A stretch of DNA of 64,000 bases, taken from NCBI GenBank assembly GCA_038049695.1, contig CP142456.1, positions 15,528,501 through 15,592,500 on the forward strand, read 5' to 3'. Both the position numbers and the translations under genes were made by a program. This document shows, piece after piece, positions 33,320 to 45,944 of this stretch. The stretch comes from Cinnamomum chago (taxonomy: Eukaryota > Streptophyta > Magnoliopsida > Laurales > Lauraceae). The notes beneath the pieces were generated by a model that was given only the letters and a program-made list of their open reading frames with translations, ran no database searches and was not told where the DNA came from. Every line of letters starts with the position of its first letter. Within the stretch, counting starts at the first letter, position 1.

Positions 33320-35236
33320 CATGAGCATACATCTTTGCATTCATTTAGTGTGTGTGTATTAGTTTATCACTTCCATATCCGCCTAATTAAGAGGCATTGT
33401 AATGAGCTTAATTGAATCTCCATCAAGTGTATTATAGACACTAATTAGAGAGATAACCAACCGTTGGTTGAAGAGGTTATTGCTTAGCCTAAGAAAAGCA
33501 TAATGTATAGGTTGATGTTGAGCCTTGAAAAACATCATTGTAAAGGTTATTGCTTAGCCTATTGAAAAGCATAAATAGTGGAAATCCGGTGGGGTGTTGG
33601 ATCACAAGCCGGTAGTGGATGTAGGCATTGAGGCCGAACCACTATAAATCCTTGTGTGATGGTGCTTGCTTTTGTGGTGATTGTTTTTACTAAGCTTCCG
33701 CATTATATTTGATAATCATCACTTGTAACTAGTTTAAGTTAAAGAAGTTAATATTTGTTTAAAATTGGTCATAATTGGAGCTCACCCTATTCACCCCCCC
33801 CTCTAGGGTTCGGATCCCCGGACTTTCAGCTTCCTCTTCTTCTTCGTTTGATCATACGCGATTCCCTACATTAGGGAAATCAACTCAATATTATGAACAA
33901 TTTGCAACTTGAAATATTGAATCTAAAAGGGAAGTGGTCGAAGAACTACATGCCAAGTCTGTGTGTAGGAGTTTGGCTAATCGAGATTGGTATCCTCTTA
34001 TGAAATTTGACTCCAAGAAAATTCATGTGGATTTGGTTTGAGAGTTTTATTGTAATTTGGAGGTTCTAGAAAATGACTTGGTAAAGTCATATGTTCGAGG
34101 AAAATGGGTAACCGTTTCAATGTCTGATATCGCTGACTTTATAAATATTCCTGAAGAGGAGAATGCTGATTACCCCATCCCTGATGAACTCCCCGTGCCC
34201 ATTGATTATGATTTGGTAGCTACTACAATCTGCGGTGTTCCTACTCGTTGGCCGGGTGGTATCATACTATATGGAAATCTAACCGCTGAATACCGGTTTC
34301 TCAACCGGTTTGTGTGCCACAATTTGGAACTGCGAGGTCATCTCTCTGATGTAGCACACAAGAATGATTATCTACTTTATTGCATCGGCACTGGGAAGAG
34401 AGTCAACATTCCGTTGGTGATTTTACATGTTCTTGTCCGCACTTTAATGGCGAAAAGGAATTCTCTCTTACCATTTGGAGTTCTGATAACTGAATTCCTT
34501 GCTTTCAAGGAGATCCCGGTTCGTCAAAATGAGCCTTTTGTTAAAGTTAAGAATCCTATCAACTCCCGCACTATTGCTTAGTCCTCTGCACATATGCCTC
34601 CTGCACCCCGCACTGATGAAGGAAACCAAGATGAAGAAGTTGGTGCTGCACATGGACAGGGGGAGCAACAAGGGTTGCATGAGAGATTTGATCAACTTGC
34701 TACTCAAGTTCAAGATCTATCTAATCGAGTTGATTTGGGTTTTACTCCGGTTAATGCAGCTCTTGTGGAACTTCTGGCTCGTATGGGATAGGGACAGGGA
34801 CCACAGTGACTTCACCCTGCTACTGAATCTCTCTTCTCTTTTCTTACTTGTTCTTTGATGTTTTAACTTTTGCTTACTGATTAGTTGTTTTTGGACTACT
34901 TCTTACCATTTGTTGTATTGGTATCATCTGATCATATTTGCTACTTTGACATACTGTTGCTGTCTTTTGATTTAGTTTAATCTCCGTCTTCTCTTTCGCT
35001 ATGTTGTTTTTGGTATCTTCTCCTATTATTTCTATTTGCCAATTTATGAACAAAAAGGGGGAGTTATTTTCTATGATATTATACACTTGATCTTTAAGTG
35101 AAAGTCTCTGCAGGTACTCCAAAGATTTTTACTCATAGCTTTTCTATCCAGATTGGTCAAGATTGGTCATGATTCTAGTTTGAGTTGTAATGATGGGTAG
35201 ATTTTTATTGTAATAGGGGTTTTGTCCATGAATTGC

Positions 35237-35249
35237 CAAAGGGGGAGAT
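35237..35249 (+). other. Polypurine tract of Sirevirus-type element
   Basis: CAAAGGGGGAGAT precedes the 3' LTR. A second tract CAAAAAGGGGGAG lies upstream at about 35051-35063. Confidence 0.75.
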
Positions 35250-36243
35250 TGTAAAGATTTTAGTTGGCTAATTCATAGGTTATTGGACAAAACTGGGTTT
35301 CTTTAACCTTGTATTGAGTTTAGGAAAGGACTGTCAGAGTTTTAAATAGAAAGATTTCCATAGAGTCCGGATTCTGAAAGTTTAGAATGGTCACTCGAGC
35401 GAACCTCCCCTCGCTCGAGCGGACCAAACAGAACCTAGCTCGCTCGACCCATCAAAATGTACGCTCGACCAATGTTAGTTCTGGAATGAAGTTTTTGAAG
35501 ACAGAGTGTGGCTCGCTCGAGCGAACCCCTCACAGAGAGTTGATCGCTCGACCGCATTTCTACCTTTGCTCGACCCATGAAGCAATACGCTGAACGTCTG
35601 TTTTCATAAAACAGTTCGCTCGAGCAAACCCCATGTCCGCTCGAGCAAACCTTGGAATTCTAAATATGGACGAACTTCTCTTTCTAAATTCTCTGAAGGA
35701 AGTTACCTGTTTAGAGTAGCCCTTGCTACACCAAATACTCTCTATAAAAGGACTATTTGTCTCTCCTGTCACCAACACTCTGAATCAGAAGAAATCTATG
35801 TGTGAGAAAGTTTGAGAGATCCATCGTTTTGCCCCAAGGCTATCTATTTTGCTGTTGCGTTGATGATTCAAGTCTTGGTCTGATTCCATTGCTTTTCTTG
35901 AAGACTCTTTTGTTCAAGCACGGTGAAGATTCGTGACGAGCAGTCAACAAGATCTGAAGCAGTCCTTAGGTTGAGTCAACAATTGGGAAGGGTTGTAAGT
36001 GTCTTGTAATCTTTAAGTTTTATATAATGCTTGGTTGTCTATTGGCCTAGATGGTAAGACGCCCGTGGTTTTTTCCCGAGTAGGGTTTTCCACGTATAAA
36101 TCCGTGTGTCATTTCTCTCTTGTGGTTTGATTGCTTAATCTGGATTAGGGTTAACTAATAGTTTAATCACGTTTTATTGATATTCGTCTGAGATCGTTTT
36201 TATTGGGACCCTGCCTGTGTTAATGCAAGTTTTAGTATTTTCA
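35250..36243 (+). repeat. 3' LTR of Sirevirus-type element (994 bp)
   Basis: TGTAAAGATTTTAG...TATTTTCA, followed by the CCGTT duplication. It contains CTCGAG palindromes (around 35394-35424, 35512-35526, 35613-35648) and, about 100 bases downstream of them, a TATA box TATAAAAG at 35743-35750. Confidence 0.9.
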
Positions 36244-36248
36244 CCGTT

Positions 36249-38127
36249 AAACCCCTAGGTTTCCCCTAGTGGACGAGTTTTGTCTCCTGAGGGTTTTCAG
36301 CGAATAAAACTCACAAAATTCTTTTTACTTTGGAAAGAAAATATTTTTTGATGTCCAACAGTCTTTAGCAAGCTAATATGAATGAGTACTAAGTTAGGAA
36401 TACTAGCCAACTCCTGAAGATATGTCAGTCAATACCTAAGTCCCACTATGTATGTATGTGTATTTAGCAAATAATCATGGAATCTTCATGTCGAAGCTCA
36501 CACAACCTTAACACCGTTTGGAATACATTTCGCCTTGACTACAGTCTTATAGGTCATATTATCAACAATGGAAGCACAAAGATTTTACCGACTAACTCTC
36601 AGTATGTGAGTAGGAACAAGGCTAAGGATTTACATAATTGATGAAAAACGAAACTTATGTATAGAATGATTGATCTCATAGAACAAGATATAACCAATAG
36701 AATGTAGAAATGCTCACTCAACTTCTCACTCATTCAACACCAAACCTTTCCTAGGATCCAATAGGTCTTTCATATGTAATAATGGGGTTAGGGTTAATAG
36801 GTAGGATAATGGTTAAATGTGTCTATGGGTTTTTTTTTTTTTTTTTTTGAGAAGGTAAGGGTCTTCAAGTCTTCATAGGAAGGTCTTCCACTGTCTTCAC
36901 TTCTTCCTTTTGTTTTGTCTTCTTTATTCCATTCTATCTCTTTTTTTTATGCTTGTTTTTCTTTGGTTTCCCATATCTTTTTTTTTTTTTGTTCTCATTT
37001 CTATTTGTTTTATTTGGTTTCAACTTTCAAATTCCTTTATTCCTTTGTCATCCCTTTGTAGAACATCTATCTTTTGGTGGCACATGTGAAGTCTTCATCG
37101 CTAATGCTGAAGTCCTACCTTTCTTCATGTATCCTTACCCTTCTAAAAAACAATAGGTCAAAAAGGCTCTAAATATGTGGGTGATGCGGCTTGGGACAAT
37201 GAAGGAAGGTTTCTTGTAAAATAGGCTCAATATGGCTATTAAGGGTATAAAATATAATAGGTGAGTTCAAAATTTGGCCATGGTTTCTTTTTTTTTAGAA
37301 TGCTTGTCATCTTCCCCTTGGTTCGGAAAAGTGCATAATAAGTTACAAGTCAAGGTTTCTTCGCATTTTGATGTCACCTCTATGGTTAGAATAAGAAATA
37401 GCACTTATCAGATCGAAAGTACTTGACTACGAAGCTTTAGGAGTAGCTCTTCATTTTACTCAGGAATAGCGTAGAAGAGTCCATACCCAAACGGATATAG
37501 ATAGGCTCAATTGCTCAATGAGTTCTAGTATCCACAAATGATTCTTTCGGGTCTCTTAAAAGTGATTTGCTCTTCTCTTAGACTATACTCATGTTGCTAA
37601 ATGTGTAAAAAATTTCTAGGACTTGTACATATGACAACTCTTCAAGTTAAACTCCATGGAAGATTTTTGAAACTTTTTCATATTTTTAGTGATTTTGGAA
37701 TTTTTCAAATTTTTAGGGTTTTTGGTATAAATGGAAAACAAGACAACTTATGCACATACAAAATGTAATGAAATGCAATGCATGAAATGCAATGCCTCAC
37801 CCCAAAACCTATTCTAAATATTGTCCCCAATGTTTATGCAGAACATAAATAAAATAGGACAAGGAAGATAAATTGAAATTTATCACCATGGGGTGCTGAC
37901 ACACGGGTATATTGGGTTGCCTCCCAACAAGCGCTAAGTTTAACATCTTCAGCCAGACGCAACTATCATGGTATGAGGCCAGTTTATCCAGGGTCCACAA
38001 GAAGAACTTCTTCAACAACTTTCTCAGGATCCACAAACTCAAGATAGTCTTTTAATCTGTACCCATTCACTTGATATGTGCTACAATCTCTAGGACTCAA
38101 AAGTTCAACTGCACCGTGGGAATAAGT
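36249..38127 (-). other. Athila 3' non-coding region
   Basis: Between the end of integrase and the PPT (continuing at 24043-24164 beyond the Sirevirus insertion) no coding frame survives. Minus 37809-38042 still shows a weak remnant (YVLHKHWGQYLE) of the usual post-integrase sequence. Confidence 0.6.
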
Positions 38128-38925
38128 TCACTGAATGACATAGGGTCCTGACCATCGAGACTTTAGATTGCCTGGGAATAAGTGCAATTTGGAGTTATAT
38201 AGCAAAACTTTCTGGCCAAGATGGAACTCTTTCCTTAGAATTATTTTATCATGAAACATTTTGGTCCTGGCCTTATAACTCCTCGCACATTCATATGATT
38301 CATTCCTCACTTCCACCAGTTCAGTAAGTTGCAGTTTTCGTTGGACCCTGGCCTTTTCTAAGTCAAAGTTTAGGCGCTTGATCGCCCAATATGCTCGATG
38401 TTCTAGCTCAACCGGCAACTGGCATGCCTTACTGAAGACCAACCTGAACAGAGACATTCCGATAGGTGTCTTGAAGGTTGTCCGATACGCCCACAGTGCA
38501 TCATGTAAACGCGAAGACCAGTCTTTTCGATTTGGATTGACTGTCTTTTCCAAAATGTTCTTGACCTCACGATTGTAAATTTTGACTTGCCCGCTAGTCT
38601 GGGGATAGTATGGTGTGGCAACTTTGTGTGTGATGTGGTACTTCCACATTAAAGCTTCAGATACTCGTTTGCAAAAATACTTGCCACCGTCGCTGATGAT
38701 TGCGCAGGATATACCAAAGTGACCGAAAACTTGGTTTTTCAAAAATTCAACCACAACCTTGTGGTCATTAGTCTTGTAAGGAATGACCTCTACCCATTTA
38801 GACACATAATCAACCGCAACAAGAATATACTGATAACAAAAAGAAATGAAAAATGGTCTCATGAAGTCTATACTCCAAACGTCAAACAACTCAACGATCA
38901 AGATAGGTTGTTGGGGGCATTTCAT
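38128..38925 (-). pseudogene. Athila integrase core and C-terminal domain
   Basis: A 265-codon open piece reads from the sequence before [12 protein letters not shown] (first catalytic Asp) through [20 protein letters not shown] and [10 protein letters not shown] (second Asp) to [20 protein letters not shown]. In the last motif the catalytic Glu (GQVE in the family) is Lys, so the enzyme would be inactive even apart from stops. The C-terminal part has [28 protein letters not shown] and [10 protein letters not shown]. Upstream and downstream stops separate it from RNase H and from the end of the polyprotein. Confidence 0.9.
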
Positions 38926-38943
38926 TCCTCTTAGAGATCCTCC

Positions 38944-39649
38944 CTAATCGTTAACACCGGTCATAGTTCCTACAGTGCTCATGTGCATCCTTAAAAAGGG
39001 TAGACCAAATAAATTCAGATTGCAACACCTTTGCTGCTGTCTTTTTACCAGAAAAATGTCCTCCGCAAGCATAGTTATGACAGAATGCAAGTATGCTCTT
39101 CTGGTCCATCTCGGGTATACACCTCCTAATGATTTGGTCAGGGCAGTGTTTAAACAAATATGGATCATCCCAAAAATAGTATTTAGCCCTAGACAAGAAG
39201 CAGATTTGGTCATTTTTTTACCAATTGCTTGGTGTTTTTTTAGTCACTAGATAGTTAACCATGTCTGCATACCACGGGGTTTTACTATCAATCAACAACA
39301 ATTGCTCATTTGGAAAGGTTTCTAAAATCGGATAGTCATCAGAGGAATCGACAATCAAACGCGAAACATGGTCAGCTACCACATTTTTAGACCCCTTCTT
39401 ATCTCATATCTCTAGGTCAAATTCTTGCGAAAGCAGTATCCACCTAATCAACCGAGCTTTAGCATCTTTCTTACTCAACAAATATTTCAATGCGGCATGA
39501 TCAGTGAAGACAATGACTTTTGACCCTATGAGATAGGATCTGAACTTTTCCAATGCGAAGACAACAGCCATCAATTCCTTTTTAGTGGTGGTATGGTTAA
39601 GTTGTGCGTCATTAAGGGTCCTACTAGCATAGTAGATGACGTGAGGCAA
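38944..39649 (-). pseudogene. Athila RNase H and integrase zinc domain
   Basis: RNase H follows RT with [34 protein letters not shown] and [15 protein letters not shown], ending at a stop near 39404. After a linker with NVVADHVSRL comes the integrase HHCC region (CHNYACGGHFSGKKTA and HEHCRNYDRC), in two overlapping open pieces that indicate a frameshift near 39200. Further stops precede the integrase core at 38925. Confidence 0.85.
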
Positions 39650-39660
39650 TTTTATATCAT

Positions 39661-40677
39661 CTATCCCAGTACAGCTCTAAGAGCATAATTGGAAGAATCG
39701 CACATCAATTCAAAAGGTTTCATCCAATCAGGAGGACGTATAATGGGTGCAGATGTCAACTCTCGTTTTAAACGATCAAATGTTTCTAAACATGTAACAG
39801 AAAGATCAAAATTAGCATTCTTTGCCAAGAGATCACAGAGAGGGCGAGCAATTTTGCTAAAGCCCTTGATAAAGCGTCGATAGAAGCATGCGTGGCCCAA
39901 AAAGGCTCTCACCTCTCGCACAGTTTTAGGAGGGGTCAGGTTCACAATCAAGTCGACCTTGACTTTATCTACTTCAATGCCCTTACTCAACACAATATGA
40001 CCCAAAACAATGCCCGACTTGATTATAAAATGACACTTCTCCCAGTTCAAAACCAGGTTCTTTTCCTTACATCTTTGTAATACCAAAGTCAAGTGGTGCA
40101 ACCAACTATCAAAACTTGAGCCAAAAACAGAAAAGTCATCTACGAAGAGTTCGAAAAATCTTTCCACCATGTCTGAGAAACTAGTTAACATACAACTTTG
40201 AAAAGTTGCAGGTGCGTTGCATAGGCCAAACGGCATACGCCTATAGGCAAATGTGCCGAAAGGACAGGTGAAGGTTGTCTTCTCTTGGTCATCGGGGGAG
40301 ATATGGATCTGGTTATACCCTGAATAACCTTCCAAGAAGCAATAGAAAGCATAGCCGGCTAATCTTTCCAACATCTAATCAATGATGGGTAATGGAAAGT
40401 GGTCATTCCTGGTCATTGAATTTAATTTTCTGTAATCAATACAGACTCTCCTACCTATTTGAACACGGGTTGGGACCAGTTCATTGTCCTTGTTGGCAAC
40501 AACGGTTATACCAAATTTCTTGGGTACTACTTGGACAGGACTCACCAATTGACTATCAGAAATCGGGTAGATAATGTCAGCGTCTAAAAGCTTGATTATT
40601 TCTCCCCTCACTACTTCCTTTAGGACTGGATTGAGTCGCCTCTGCGGTTCACGAGTTGGTTTGGCACCTTCTTCCAA
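39661..40677 (-). pseudogene. Athila reverse transcriptase, one in-frame stop
   Basis: The RT runs from NPVLKEVVRGEIIKLLDADI and YPISDSQLVSPVQVVPKK through RVCIDYRKLNSMTRNDHFPL. TAG at 40375-40377 sits just before MLERLAGYAFYCFLEGYSGY, in the same frame. The frame goes on with CPFGTFAYRRMPFGLCNAPA, the catalytic FVDDFSVFG box, LGHIVLSKGIEVDK and SAPIIRPPDWMKPFELMCD. A further stop at 39661 precedes RNase H. The wording of these blocks is typical of the Athila lineage. The YxDD-type residues are intact. Confidence 0.92.
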
Positions 40678-41131
40678 GACTGATTCCTTTAATGTCCGGG
40701 ATGGTCCAACCTAGGGCACTCTGATCGTCTTTCAGCACATCCAGTAATTTCTTTTCATGCTCTTCCACAAGGTCTGAGGCAATAATTACTGGGTTGCTAG
40801 CAGAGGGCCCCAAGTAGGCATACTTCAAATTCTCGGGTAATGATTTCGGTTCTAACTTTGGTAGCTCAACAATAATTGATTCCTTTTCGACCTTAGACTC
40901 AGAGGTGGACGTAAAGATATGCTCAATTTTCTACTTCCATTGGCCAACATTCATCGGATGGGCCAAATCCAATAATGCATTAACTTCCCATATGGACCCA
41001 TTGATGTTTATGTCGGCATTGAAGTGAGCCAAACATTCCTCCAGCGGATATGTATAGCATGACGATTGAACTGTTTGGTCAACTAATGTGTCAATCATGT
41101 TCACCTCCTCATCATCATCTAGGTCTGATGT

Positions 41132-41649
41132 CTAGAGTCCGTTACGAAAAACATTCAACTCCAACTTCATGTTCCTGAAACTAAGTGTCACAACCCCATT
41201 CCTGTATCTAATCACTACATCTGATGTTACAAGGAACGGTCGACCAAGAATGAAAGGAATATGTTGGTTGGGCTCTACCATTGGTTCGGTATCTAAAACC
41301 ACAAAATCAACTGGAAAATAAAAATCCTTAACTTTCACGATCACATCTTCAACCACACCTTTCAGATACTTAGCTGACTTATCAACAAGACAAAGGGTAA
41401 TATCAGTCTTCTTCAGTCCTCCCAGACCCAACTGCATGTGCACGGAGTACGGCAGCAAATTCACACTTGCCCCAAGATGAAGGAGACACTCTTCATGACG
41501 GAGTCTCCTATCTGAATTGTAATGGTAGGGCAGCCAGGGTCTTTGTATTTGGGTGCAATAATCTGTTGGATCAACCCTGATGCGTGGGCTGCCATCACAG
41601 CAGTTTTGGGTACTGAGGTTTTCCGCTTGACAATGGTCACGTCTTTCAA
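41132..41649 (-). pseudogene. Athila protease region, frameshifted, catalytic Asp lost
   Basis: An upstream open piece ends PTITIQIGDSV and, after a one-base frameshift near 41495, the frame continues as LLHLGASVNLLPYSVHMQLG. The family's DLGAS active site reads HLGAS here, with GAT to CAT at 41477-41479, so the catalytic Asp is missing. The rest (VDKSAKYLKGVVEDVIVKVK, FPVDFVVLDTEP, HIPFILGRPFL) is well preserved up to the stop at 41132. The protease would be inactive. Confidence 0.85.
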
Positions 41650-41699
41650 GAACTTGGAGTAGGAAGGGATTTGCTTTATGGCATCAAGGATGGGTATGT

Positions 41700-42180
41700 T
41701 TATCTGGACATTCTTGACAACTTCTAAGATTCCCTCAAAGTAATCTTCTTCCTAGTCTCCTTCAATCGGTGTGAGAATGGTGCTCTAGGTACCATTTCTA
41801 AAGATGATGGTTCCACTACAGTTGGCTCTGAATCTTCTCTCTCTGTGGCTCTCCTCTTGGTTTGGATTCTTCTCTCTCTTTCTCTTTTTTCTCTTTTTGC
41901 ATTCTCTTTCAAATCTTTCTTCAAATTCTTTCTCCGGCTCGACAACTTTCCTCGAACTCTCTGGTTTTCCTAAAAAATCTTCTCTCTTTGATCATCTTCA
42001 GGCATCTCAACTCTATTGTCAACAGTCTTTCCTGATCTCAGTGTATGGATTGCATGCACATGCTCATTACTCTTTACCGAACTCTGGCCTCTGGGTTGTT
42101 CTTTCGGATTAGGAATGGTTTGGCTCGGGAATTGACATTTTTCTCTATCAGACAACTGTAAGGTGAGCTGACCTAATTGG
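41700..42180 (-). pseudogene. Athila gag C-terminus / gag-protease linker
   Basis: On minus it resumes after the solo LTR with QLGQLTLQLSDREKCQFPSQ, then TIPNPKEQPRGQ and the conserved HTLRSGK block typical of Athila/Tat gag. A very Lys/Arg/Glu-rich charged linker follows (41724-41945). Stops and frameshifts are present. Confidence 0.75.
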
Positions 42181-44406
42181 TGTAAGTCCATGGGGATCCG
42201 AACCCTAGAGGGGGGGGGGGTGAATAGGGTGAGCTCCAATTATGACCAATTTTAAATAATTTAACTTCTTTAAAACAAACTAGTCACAAGTGATGATTTA
42301 TCATACAATATGCGGAAGCTAACAAAAGAATCACCACAAAGCAATCACCATCACACAAGGATTTATAGTGGTTCGGCCTTAATGCCTACATCCACTACCG
42401 GCTTGTGAACCAACACCCCACCGGATTTCCACTACTTATGATTTTCAATAGGCTAAGCAATAACCTTTACAATATGCTTTCCAAGGCTAAGCAATAACCT
42501 TACATTGATGTTTTTCAAGGCTTAACATCAACCTATACACTATGCTTTTATAGGCTAAGCAATAACCTCTTCAACTACAAGGTTGGTTATCTCACTAAGA
42601 TAGTGTCTAACATACACTTGATGGAGATTCTATTAAGCTCATTACAATGCCTCTTAAATAGGCGGATAGGAAGTGAAAAACTAATACACACTCACACTAT
42701 GAATGCAAAGATGAAAGTACATGAAGTGTGTGTGTGTGGTCCTCAATCATTTTGAAAATGAAAGCTCATAAATGTATGCCTAAGGCTTTTGAAAATTTTA
42801 GCTCATAAAACATTTATGATTGAGGAAGTAATGCAATCACATGTTAAAAGTAACAACTTGTTAATGATATCAAAGTTACACAAGTTGTATGAAATGGATT
42901 AGCTCTAAACATGTGATGCATAAGGATGTCAATCAAATCAACAATGAAGCTCAAAACATAAAAATAGATTTGATTGAAAAGAGGGGACAAATCATATGTA
43001 ATTATTAATACAACTTGAAAGTGATATACCTATCAAAGTAAGGCAAGTTGTGAAACTTTAACACAATAATACACATATGATTTGTAAAGATGTTGAATCC
43101 AAAACATAAGATACATTTGAAAGAGATTTTCTTATGATGGAAAAACAACAACCAAAGATTCAACAAAGTATATGAATCATGTTACATATTTCATTAACAT
43201 GATCTACTTAGATTTACCAAAGATAAAGTACTACTTTGATGAATCAATGGTGATGTATCCAAAACAATAGATCTATTCAAAATATAGAACATGCTAAGGA
43301 TACAACAAATCATAGATTAACATGCTACAAAAGATTTATCAAAGATAAAACAAAACATGAAAACATATGATTTGTAATGAAGTTGAATCCAAAACATAAG
43401 ATAGTTTTGAAAGTGATTTTCTCATGTTGGAAAACAACAACCAAAGATTCAACCAAGTATATGGATCATGTTACATATAATTTCAAAGGTTTTTCCATTA
43501 ACATGATCTACTTAGATTTACCAAATAAAGTACTACTTGGATTGAATCATATGGTGTTGTATCCAAAACAATAAATCAACTCAAAACATAAAATATGTTA
43601 AGGACACAACACAAACATAGTTTAACATGCTAGAAATGATTTACCAAAAATAAAACAAAAGCATGAAAACATATGATTAAGGAAGGATGAGCCTACTTGG
43701 TGGTTTAACTTCATTAATCCAAGCTTTAGCTTTCCTAATCATCCCCTTCATCCCTTAGTTCTTTTCCCTTTTGATATGCCTCAAATCCTCTCAAGGAGGG
43801 GCTTAAAATTCCCAACTTTTGGCAAAGGAAAGAACTCATATTTATAGCAAAAAGTTGCCAACGGCTAGTCCTCGGTCGACCTAGACACAGGCCTCGGTCG
43901 ACCGGAAAGGCATAACGGTCATATTTTTGACCGTTGGCAAGTTTCAGCTCAGAAACTGCTGACTCGCCCGACAGTGTTCCCGGTCGACCGGGACACAGGT
44001 CTCGGTCGACCGGCGACACTGCCGGGACACCCCCTTTTTGCAAAAATTCCAACTTTGCATATTTTGAAGGTATTTCTTTGGGGGACCTTTTGGCCACTAA
44101 ATCAAGCTGGAAAAACATGTTTTAAAGATTCTAATGGTTTTTAAAACATGAACATAAAAAGCCTAAAAAGATTCAAAACTTTTAAAACACAGGCTTGCTT
44201 GATTTCTTGAAAACTTTTTTCTAAAACAAATGCATCCAAGTTTTTTAAAAACAAATCATGCATAAATCAATACTTTTATAAATCTTAAAAGCAATGCAAA
44301 AATAAAACAAGATTTCAAGTTTATTTAAAACAATGCAAGTGTGTGAATCAAATGATGCTTGAATGATTATGCATCCATCAAATTGCAATCTACAAAATTC
44401 CTAACA
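42181..44406 (-). mobile_element. Solo LTR, Sirevirus-like family B (2226 bp), inverted
   Basis: Flanked by ATTGG (42176-42180 and 44407-44411) and reading TGTTAGGAATTTTG...GGACTTACA on minus. It interrupts Athila gag. It carries four GGTCGACC palindromes on plus (43874-43881, 43896-43903, 43979-43992 as perfect CCCGGTCGACCGGG, 44003-44012), a TATA box read on minus at 43839-43846 and a G run at 42210-42221. Confidence 0.93.
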
Positions 44407-44411
44407 ATTGG

Positions 44412-45382
44412 GCCTCTAGTTTGGCAATGAACTGGTTCTGGGCCTGGTTAGTCTGCTCTTGGATTTGAATGAATTTGGTTAAGAGGTTCTCCAGACGAGA
44501 GGATTGCTGAGGGGCTTATGTTGGTGTAGAGTAGTTAGGCATCTGATCTGGGACTAGTGCCCTACACTGGTTCTGTGGTTGGAACTGATGTTGTTCGTCA
44601 AATTGATTCTATTGTGTGGGCTACTGAGGATAAGGAACCATGGGATGATTAGTTTGAGCAGGTTGCTGGTATTGCTGCCTTGGATACTACAACTAGAATT
44701 CGGGTTGACCTCCCTGGGACTGAATAGGCTCGGCTTGACGGTATGAAAAATTAGGGTGGAACCTATTGTCTGGATGGTAGGTCTGATTGAAAGTGTTAAC
44801 AATTGGTTTCCGAAAGTTTCCGTATGAATTCAACGCATTGACTTGTTCGGCCTTGACAAATGGTAGATTAGGGCAATTCTCAACCGTGTGCTCATAGCAA
44901 TCACAGAATACACAAACATGATGCGGTCCGCTCATACTTCTCAAGGTCGGCTCCTGTTGCTGTGGGGTGGGTTGGCATGACATCACAGAAATAGATGCTC
45001 AAAATTTCCCACTCCCTGAACTAAACCGGTCATCACATTTTTCAACTTAGGGTCCTGTTTGATGTTGTACATTTCAGGCTTCTGAATCCCTATCTCATCT
45101 CTCTCCAAGTCTTTCCTATTACTGCTCAAATTTTGTGAATTTTTCGAAAGCTTGACAAGGAATTTGTATGCTTCTTGATCGGCAGTCTGATTCATGAATT
45201 CTCCTTTGTGCACTAATTCAATCAAGATATGCTGGGGGTTCGTAAGACCTCTATAAAATAAAAGCATCAACTCTCCTTTGTCAAACTCATGATGTGGGCA
45301 TTTGATCAATAGGTCATGGAATCTCTCACAGGTTTTGGCAAACTCTTTTTCGAGTCGTCCCCTAAAGTTCCTGATGGCACTC
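44412..45382 (-). pseudogene. Athila gag, middle part with zinc knuckle
   Basis: On minus, after the insertion at 45388, gag continues with SAIRNFRGRLEKEFAKTCER and FHDLLIKCPHHEFDKGELML, then YRGLTNPQHILIE and an alpha-helical stretch. A stop at 44983 separates it from a zinc knuckle CVFCDCYEHTVENC (Cys-Cys-His-Cys spacing intact). Further stops follow in the Gln-rich part before the solo LTR at 44406. Confidence 0.8.
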
Positions 45383-45944
45383 CTAAATGTTAGGGATTTT
45401 GTATTTGCAATTTGATGGATGCATTAACATATTCACATCATTTGAATTTACACTCATGCATTGTTTTAGAAAACCTTGAAATCTGGTTTTATACATGCAT
45501 TGCTTTTAAGATTTGTAAAAGTATTGTTTATGCATGTTTTGTTTCTAAACTTAGATGCATTGATTTTAGAATTCAAACTCTTTTGAAAACCTAATTCTTT
45601 GTGCATTACTTTTGTGAAATCATATTGAGAATTTAGGTTTGTGCCTTGCATGCATTCATCTCTTTCAGAATCATCTTTGTATGCTTTTTTATGTGAAAAG
45701 AGTTTTTAGAAATCAAGCTAGCCTTTGGATTTAAAGTTTCGAATCATTTTAGGCTCTTTGTGTTTCATGTTTTTAATCATCTTAGATTGATCTAAAACAT
45801 GTTATTCAAGCTTGATTTAGTGGCCAAAAGTTCCCCCAAGAAATACTTTGAAAAGTTGCATTTTTGGGAAAACAAGACTTTTACCGGCGGACAAAACCAC
45901 TTTTACCGGCGGTCTCTGTGTCCGCCGCTAAAACCAATTTTTCA

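Larger units (their letters stand above)
31646..33828 (+). mobile_element. Solo LTR, Sirevirus-like family B (2183 bp)
   Basis: It starts TGTTAGGAATTTTG and ends CCGGACTTTCA, flanked by GCTTC (31641-31645 and 33829-33833) with no internal region, which is the product of LTR-LTR recombination. It matches the inverted copy at 42181-44406 and the partial one at 63646. It carries GGTCGACC palindromes (32038-32045, 32058-32065, 32125-32132), a TATA box at 32161-32167, a CA microsatellite (33281-33317) and AGCCTAAGAAAAGCAT hairpin units near its 3' end. Confidence 0.93.
31611..34791 (+). pseudogene. Sirevirus env-like / plant-transposon ORF, split by a solo LTR
   Basis: The ATG at 31611 starts MALKKRPHAEA. 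After 35 bases a solo LTR interrupts the frame (31646-33828 plus the repeated GCTTC). When LTR and duplication are removed the frame is continuous to 34791, about 330 codons. The body contains KSYVRGKWVTVSMSDIADFI, the region NIPLVILHVLVRTLMAKRN and a Gln-rich tail ending ALVELLARMG. In-frame stops occur at 33910, 34039 and 34579. It resembles the extra ORF found downstream of pol in Sireviruses. No signal peptide or clear membrane anchor is visible, so an envelope function is not supported by the sequence. Confidence 0.75.
24165..36243 (+). mobile_element. Ty1/copia Sirevirus-type element, decayed, with env-like ORF
   Basis: The element has LTRs at both ends, a Met-type PBS, gag, protease, integrase, RT-RNase H, an env-like ORF and several polypurine tracts. 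A 5-bp duplication CCGTT flanks it (24160-24164 and 36244-36248). It is inserted in the 3' untranslated part of the Athila element. The coding parts carry many stops and a few frameshifts, and the two LTRs differ clearly, so it is old. A solo LTR is inserted at 31646-33828. The Sirevirus assignment rests on the pol motifs, a gag with zinc knuckles, the extra 3' ORF and the repeated PPTs. Confidence 0.9.

Noticed and set aside
45412..45651. Short frames repeated at 50993-51232
   Set aside because: Duplicated by the LTR pair; not conserved in related solo LTRs.
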